64,000 nucleotides of DNA, from the NCBI RefSeq assembly GCF_000420865.1, contig NZ_ATVT01000011.1, forward strand, positions 1 to 64,000, in the 5' to 3' direction. The stretch comes from Butyrivibrio sp. XPD2006 (lineage in GTDB: Bacteria > Bacillota > Clostridia > Lachnospirales > Lachnospiraceae). The translations under genes were made by a program, and so were the position numbers. Within the stretch, counting starts at the first letter, position 1. Each line of letters starts with the position of its first letter. Positions 60,939 through 64,000 of the stretch are shown in pieces. The notes under the pieces were generated by a model, which was not told the DNA's origin, made no database searches, and worked only from the letters and a program-made list of their open reading frames with translations.

Positions 60939-62323
60939 TAGTTATTCACCTTTACGCCCATTCCGTCGGTTATTTCCACGGAATCCTTCCAGACTACGAG
61001 ACAGCCTTCGTCGATGCCGGATCTTACTTCGACCATGTCATCGCTTCTGATGCCGCATTCTACAAACTCTTTTTCTGCCTTACCGTCTCTTGCGACAAAG
61101 ACATAGCTGCCTTCCTCGTCCTCGTTGAGAGCTTCGAGAGGGATGCGGGTAACGTCAGTGAGATCGGAGGTGTGGATCCTGGACTTAGCTTCGAGGCCAA
61201 GGATAATGTCGCTGTCAGGCTTATCCAAGGTGATCTCGATGCCGATACCTGTGCCGGTTCCGGAGTCCTTGGTCATGCGCTCGATCCTTGAAACCTTGCC
61301 TTCATAGTCTTTATTCTTGATACTTACTGTGGCCGTCTGGCCTTCTTCAATGTTTACTATATCATACTTGTTTACACTGCTTTTTATAACTATATCAGAT
61401 ATGGACTTCAGAGTGAGGAGTTTTGCGCCTTTGGCGATGCTTCCGCCCTCCACAGCGTCAATCTGTGTCACAACACCGTCAAACTCGGCGCGGATCCCCT
61501 CTTTTGCCCTGGCGTAATCTTCGAGCTCAAGGGAGGTTGCGAGCTCATTTGACTCTTTTACGGCTGCGAGCTGATCCTTGGCGCCGGAGGTCATAAGACC
61601 CATGACGGTGCTGGCTTTCTGGCTTGTCATCTCGGCTTTGTATTCCTTGAAGTTTGCCAGCTGAGTGTTCAGAGCGTTAAGCTCTTCCTGCATCTGAACG
61701 ATGTCGTCAGCGTATTGCTGCTCGTATGCATTGGTCTGAACGAGTTTCTGGAGGTTCTCGTACTCATCGGAATCAGGCTTATCTGCCCAGTCGATAAGAG
61801 ATATCTGAAGCTTGGCGCCGAAGTCTGCAAGCTCCGCTTTTCTCGCTGTCAGCCTGTTCTGTGTATTTGTGATGGCTGTCTGGGTGTCGGCTATCTGCTG
61901 ATCAAGAACCGCGAGGTTTGTCTTGGCCTCAGAGTAAAGACCTGCTGTACGTCCGCCGGTCTGCATGGAGTTGTTGTAGCTTCCAAGATCGGCCTTGGCC
62001 TTGAGCTCTGCCATTGTTTCAAGTTTTTCAATTTCTTCAAGATCGTAGGAGATGATGAGATCTCCCTTTTTTACGAAGTCGCCTTCCTTGACGTGGATTG
62101 TGCCGACCTTGGCATTAACATCTGAATAGTAGCTGCGTTCTGTATTGCTCTCAACGGTTCCGTTTACCTCAACTTCACTGTCAACGACGCCCTTGTCAAC
62201 AACATAGGCGCTTACTGACATTGCTGCGTTTGAACTGATTGAAACGCCTCCTATTGTGACAGCTGCGATCGCTGCGGCGATTATAATAAGTAGTTTCCTG
62301 TTTCCCAAAAATTTTTTAATCAT
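60938..62323 (-). CDS. HlyD/MacA-type membrane-fusion adaptor
   Basis: The ATG at 62323 has a GAGGGATG sequence upstream and is preferred over 62338. An N-terminal membrane anchor (about 8-28) is followed by a beta-barrel/lipoyl split (VNGTVESNTERSYYSDVNAKVGTI and KEGDFVKKGDLI), a long coiled-coil hairpin (about 95-250), the second lipoyl half (EFDGVVTQIDAVEGGSI) and a beta-barrel. At 461 residues it is full length. In a Gram-positive-type cell it spans the wall side. Being first in the operon, it fixes the promoter at 62324-62455. Confidence 0.9.
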   Translation of the reverse strand: MIKKFLGNRKLLIIIAAAIAAVTIGGVSISSNAAMSVSAYVVDKGVVDSEVEVNGTVESNTERSYYSDVNAKVGTIHVKEGDFVKKGDLIISYDLEEIEKLETMAELKAKADLGSYNNSMQTGGRTAGLYSEAKTNLAVLDQQIADTQTAITNTQNRLTARKAELADFGAKLQISLIDWADKPDSDEYENLQKLVQTNAYEQQYADDIVQMQEELNALNTQLANFKEYKAEMTSQKASTVMGLMTSGAKDQLAAVKESNELATSLELEDYARAKEGIRAEFDGVVTQIDAVEGGSIAKGAKLLTLKSISDIVIKSSVNKYDIVNIEEGQTATVSIKNKDYEGKVSRIERMTKDSGTGTGIGIEITLDKPDSDIILGLEAKSRIHTSDLTDVTRIPLEALNEDEEGSYVFVARDGKAEKEFVECGIRSDDMVEVRSGIDEGCLVVWKDSVEITDGMGVKVNN

Positions 62324-62455
62324 AACTTCATCCCTCATACTTAATCGATTACGTTTGTTGCTATACTTACTTTACCGCGATAAAATTAATAAGTCTTAAG
62401 CTGTCTCTTGTGTAATTATTAATTGATTCTTAACTGATATTTGATAGAGGTCCCC
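62324..62455. promoter_or_regulatory. Divergent control region of the efflux operon and hybrid kinase
   Basis: On the minus strand two TTAAGA-type sites (at 62394-62399 and 62428-62433 on the plus strand, read as TCTTAA) are followed by similar AT-rich sequence and are 34 bases apart. These are candidate direct repeats for the OmpR-family regulator. No clear -10/-35 pair was found. Confidence 0.35.
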
Positions 62456-64000
62456 ATGAATAAGCTGATAACCAAACTCATTAACTTCTACAAAAAGGAA
62501 ACAGAACTTGATGTGGTGTTCTTTAAGCTCCTGGGAACTGCAGGTGCGATCATCAGTCTGATAGGAGCGGTGCAGTCGATCTTTACACTTACAGACTGGG
62601 CAGGATTTTTCATAAACATGGCAGCTGCGGTGGGAAGTGTAGTTCTTGTTCTTTTTGTGGACAGGACAGGTCATTATCTCATTGGATATCTTATAACTTC
62701 CTTTGGCATATTTATGGCTCTGTTTGGCATGCTCTTTTTCGAAATGGGTGGCCTATATGGCTCAATGCCATATTTCTTCTCCTTTGGCATTCTGTTTACT
62801 CTTTTGATGTATCGTACGCCATGGATTCGCATTGTAATGCTGTTTATTCATGTCATTTTCTATGCGGGACTTTGTTATATTGCGTATTATCGACCGGAAA
62901 CGGTTACTCCGTTTGACACACCACAGGCACAGTACGTAGACCAGCTCACCGGAATCTTCGTGGCCAGTGTGGGTATAGGTATCATCTTCCTGATGTATAT
63001 TCGGGAATACAGGAAACAACAGCGTCTTGCCCAGGAGTCCAGCAATGCCAAGAGTATTTTGCTGGCAAATATCAGCCATGAGGTAAGAACGCCTATCAAC
63101 ATGCTCCTTGGCATGAATGAGATGATCGCCAGAGAAGCGGAGAACACTCAGATACTGGAATATTCCCAGAACGTAGATGTTGCCGGCAGACAGCTCCTGT
63201 TCATGATCAACCAGTTCCTTGATCTTTCCAGGATTGATATGGGAAAAGAGGAGGTCTTTGAGGAAAACTTTGATCTGAAGAACCTCATCGATTCGCTGGC
63301 ACTCTTTTACAGGAAGGAAGCGGATAACAAGCATCTTGATTTTGTAGTTGATACGGACAAGGATCTTCCCAGGTACTTTGTGGGTGATGTAAGAAAGCTC
63401 AACCAGATTCTGATGAATCTTTTGTCTAATGCCTTTAAATATACTAAAGAAGGTATTGTCGTGTTCAGTATCCATAAGCTTGAAGATAACGGCGGAAACG
63501 TAAAGATGCGATTTGAGGTCTCTGACACGGGCATTGGAATAAAGAAAGAAGATCAGGACAAGATCTTCGAGAGCTTTGAGAGATCCGACATTGTCCGAAA
63601 CCGCGGAATTGAAGGCACAGGTCTTGGCCTTGCGATATCCGGAAACCTTGCAAAGCTCATCGGATCTCAGATAAAGGTAAAGAGTAAATACGGTGAGGGA
63701 AGCCAGTTCTGGTTCGATGTCGCGCTAAGGCGCGGAACCGAGACGGAGACAGAAATCTCTTTAAATGAATCTTTTATCGCCCCTGAGGCGGTTATTCTCG
63801 CTGTAGATGATAACAATATGAACCTGACGGTTCTTAAATCTCTTTTGAAAAGAACTCTCATCAAGGTGGATACTGCACAGTCTGCCCAGGAGTGCTATGA
63901 GCTCTGTAAAGACAGAGACTATGACCTTATCTTTATGGACTACATGATGCCTGATGTTGACGGTATTGAGGCCTTGAAAGAGCTAAGAAGGATGGATAAG
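62456..64000 (+). CDS. Hybrid sensor histidine kinase, partial (runs off the window)
   Basis: The frame is open for all 515 codons to the edge. After a short basic N-terminus there are about six membrane helices (about 25-195), then the kinase core with NISHEVRTPINMLLG (H-box, His near 210), NLLSNAFKYT and the G-boxes DTGIGI and GTGLGLA, and finally a receiver domain starting LAVDDNNMNL with FMDYMMPDVDG (phospho-Asp), cut at the window end. An Hpt or effector domain may follow outside. SD GATAGAGG lies 8 bases before the ATG. It is a natural partner of the REC-Hpt-REC-REC protein for a phosphorelay, by proximity only. Confidence 0.92.
   Translation, partial: MNKLITKLINFYKKETELDVVFFKLLGTAGAIISLIGAVQSIFTLTDWAGFFINMAAAVGSVVLVLFVDRTGHYLIGYLITSFGIFMALFGMLFFEMGGLYGSMPYFFSFGILFTLLMYRTPWIRIVMLFIHVIFYAGLCYIAYYRPETVTPFDTPQAQYVDQLTGIFVASVGIGIIFLMYIREYRKQQRLAQESSNAKSILLANISHEVRTPINMLLGMNEMIAREAENTQILEYSQNVDVAGRQLLFMINQFLDLSRIDMGKEEVFEENFDLKNLIDSLALFYRKEADNKHLDFVVDTDKDLPRYFVGDVRKLNQILMNLLSNAFKYTKEGIVVFSIHKLEDNGGNVKMRFEVSDTGIGIKKEDQDKIFESFERSDIVRNRGIEGTGLGLAISGNLAKLIGSQIKVKSKYGEGSQFWFDVALRRGTETETEISLNESFIAPEAVILAVDDNNMNLTVLKSLLKRTLIKVDTAQSAQECYELCKDRDYDLIFMDYMMPDVDGIEALKELRRMDK

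Noticed and set aside
1-64000. CRISPR array, tRNA or rRNA genes, insertion sequences, prophage
   Set aside because: No regularly spaced repeats, no cloverleaf or rRNA-like segments, and no transposase, integrase or phage structural motifs were seen.

Overview
The window looks like a chromosomal segment of a rumen or gut Lachnospiraceae bacterium, close to Butyrivibrio or Pseudobutyrivibrio. This is inferred from moderate GC, GGAGG-type ribosome binding sites, many lipoproteins and glycoside hydrolases, DUF6273, DUF4867 and DUF4198 families, and ABC rather than PTS sugar uptake. I see no rRNA, tRNA, CRISPR array, prophage or insertion sequence. All assignments come from reading motifs, with no database search.

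Layout. 1-12.5 kb holds housekeeping and envelope genes: a membrane acyltransferase fused to DUF6273, an ABC-F protein, two lipoproteins, a radical SAM protein, a flotillin, a PurF-like phosphoribosyltransferase without its catalytic Cys, and a DUF4867 protein. 12.7-36.5 kb is a plant-glycan region. It contains a decayed GH2 gene, intact GH2 and GH1 genes, a regulator joining AraC to a GH39 domain, and a divergent operon encoding an RbsA/RbsC-type sugar importer, GH3, an HPr-like protein, GH78, GH43 and a beta-phosphoglucomutase-like enzyme. A tannase/feruloyl-esterase-like lipoprotein and an SGNH hydrolase follow. Together they suggest import and trimming of esterified, rhamnose-, xylose- or arabinose-decorated oligosaccharides.

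36.6-42.8 kb carries an SNF2 helicase, a histidine phosphatase, a Sel1-like protein, a DUF2798 membrane protein behind a structured leader, a diguanylate cyclase and an SseB-like protein. 42.8-50.3 kb is a five-gene NikABCDE/Dpp-type importer followed by a methyltransferase and a DUF4198 protein, then a convergent M14-family zinc hydrolase. A 26-base GC-rich element (24/26 identical) lies upstream of both the importer operon and the hydrolase in the same orientation, which points to a single regulon, probably metal (nickel) uptake. 50.5-53.9 kb has a frameshifted acidic secreted protein, a NarL-type regulator, and a lipid pair made of a PlsC-like acyltransferase and a PAP2 domain fused to a CAT-fold domain. 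53.9-62.3 kb is one minus-strand operon of HlyD adaptor, ABC ATPase, FtsX/MacB permease, OmpR regulator, histidine kinase and a REC-Hpt-REC-REC protein. A divergent hybrid kinase runs off the right edge.

Three genes appear broken: the GH2 gene, an 83-residue small protein and the acidic secreted protein. The strongest candidates for undescribed biology are the shared element of the presumed metal-uptake regulon, the riboswitch-like leader of the DUF2798 gene, the PAP2-CAT fusion, the AraC-GH39 regulator with both catalytic glutamates, and the PurF paralogue without its nucleophile.
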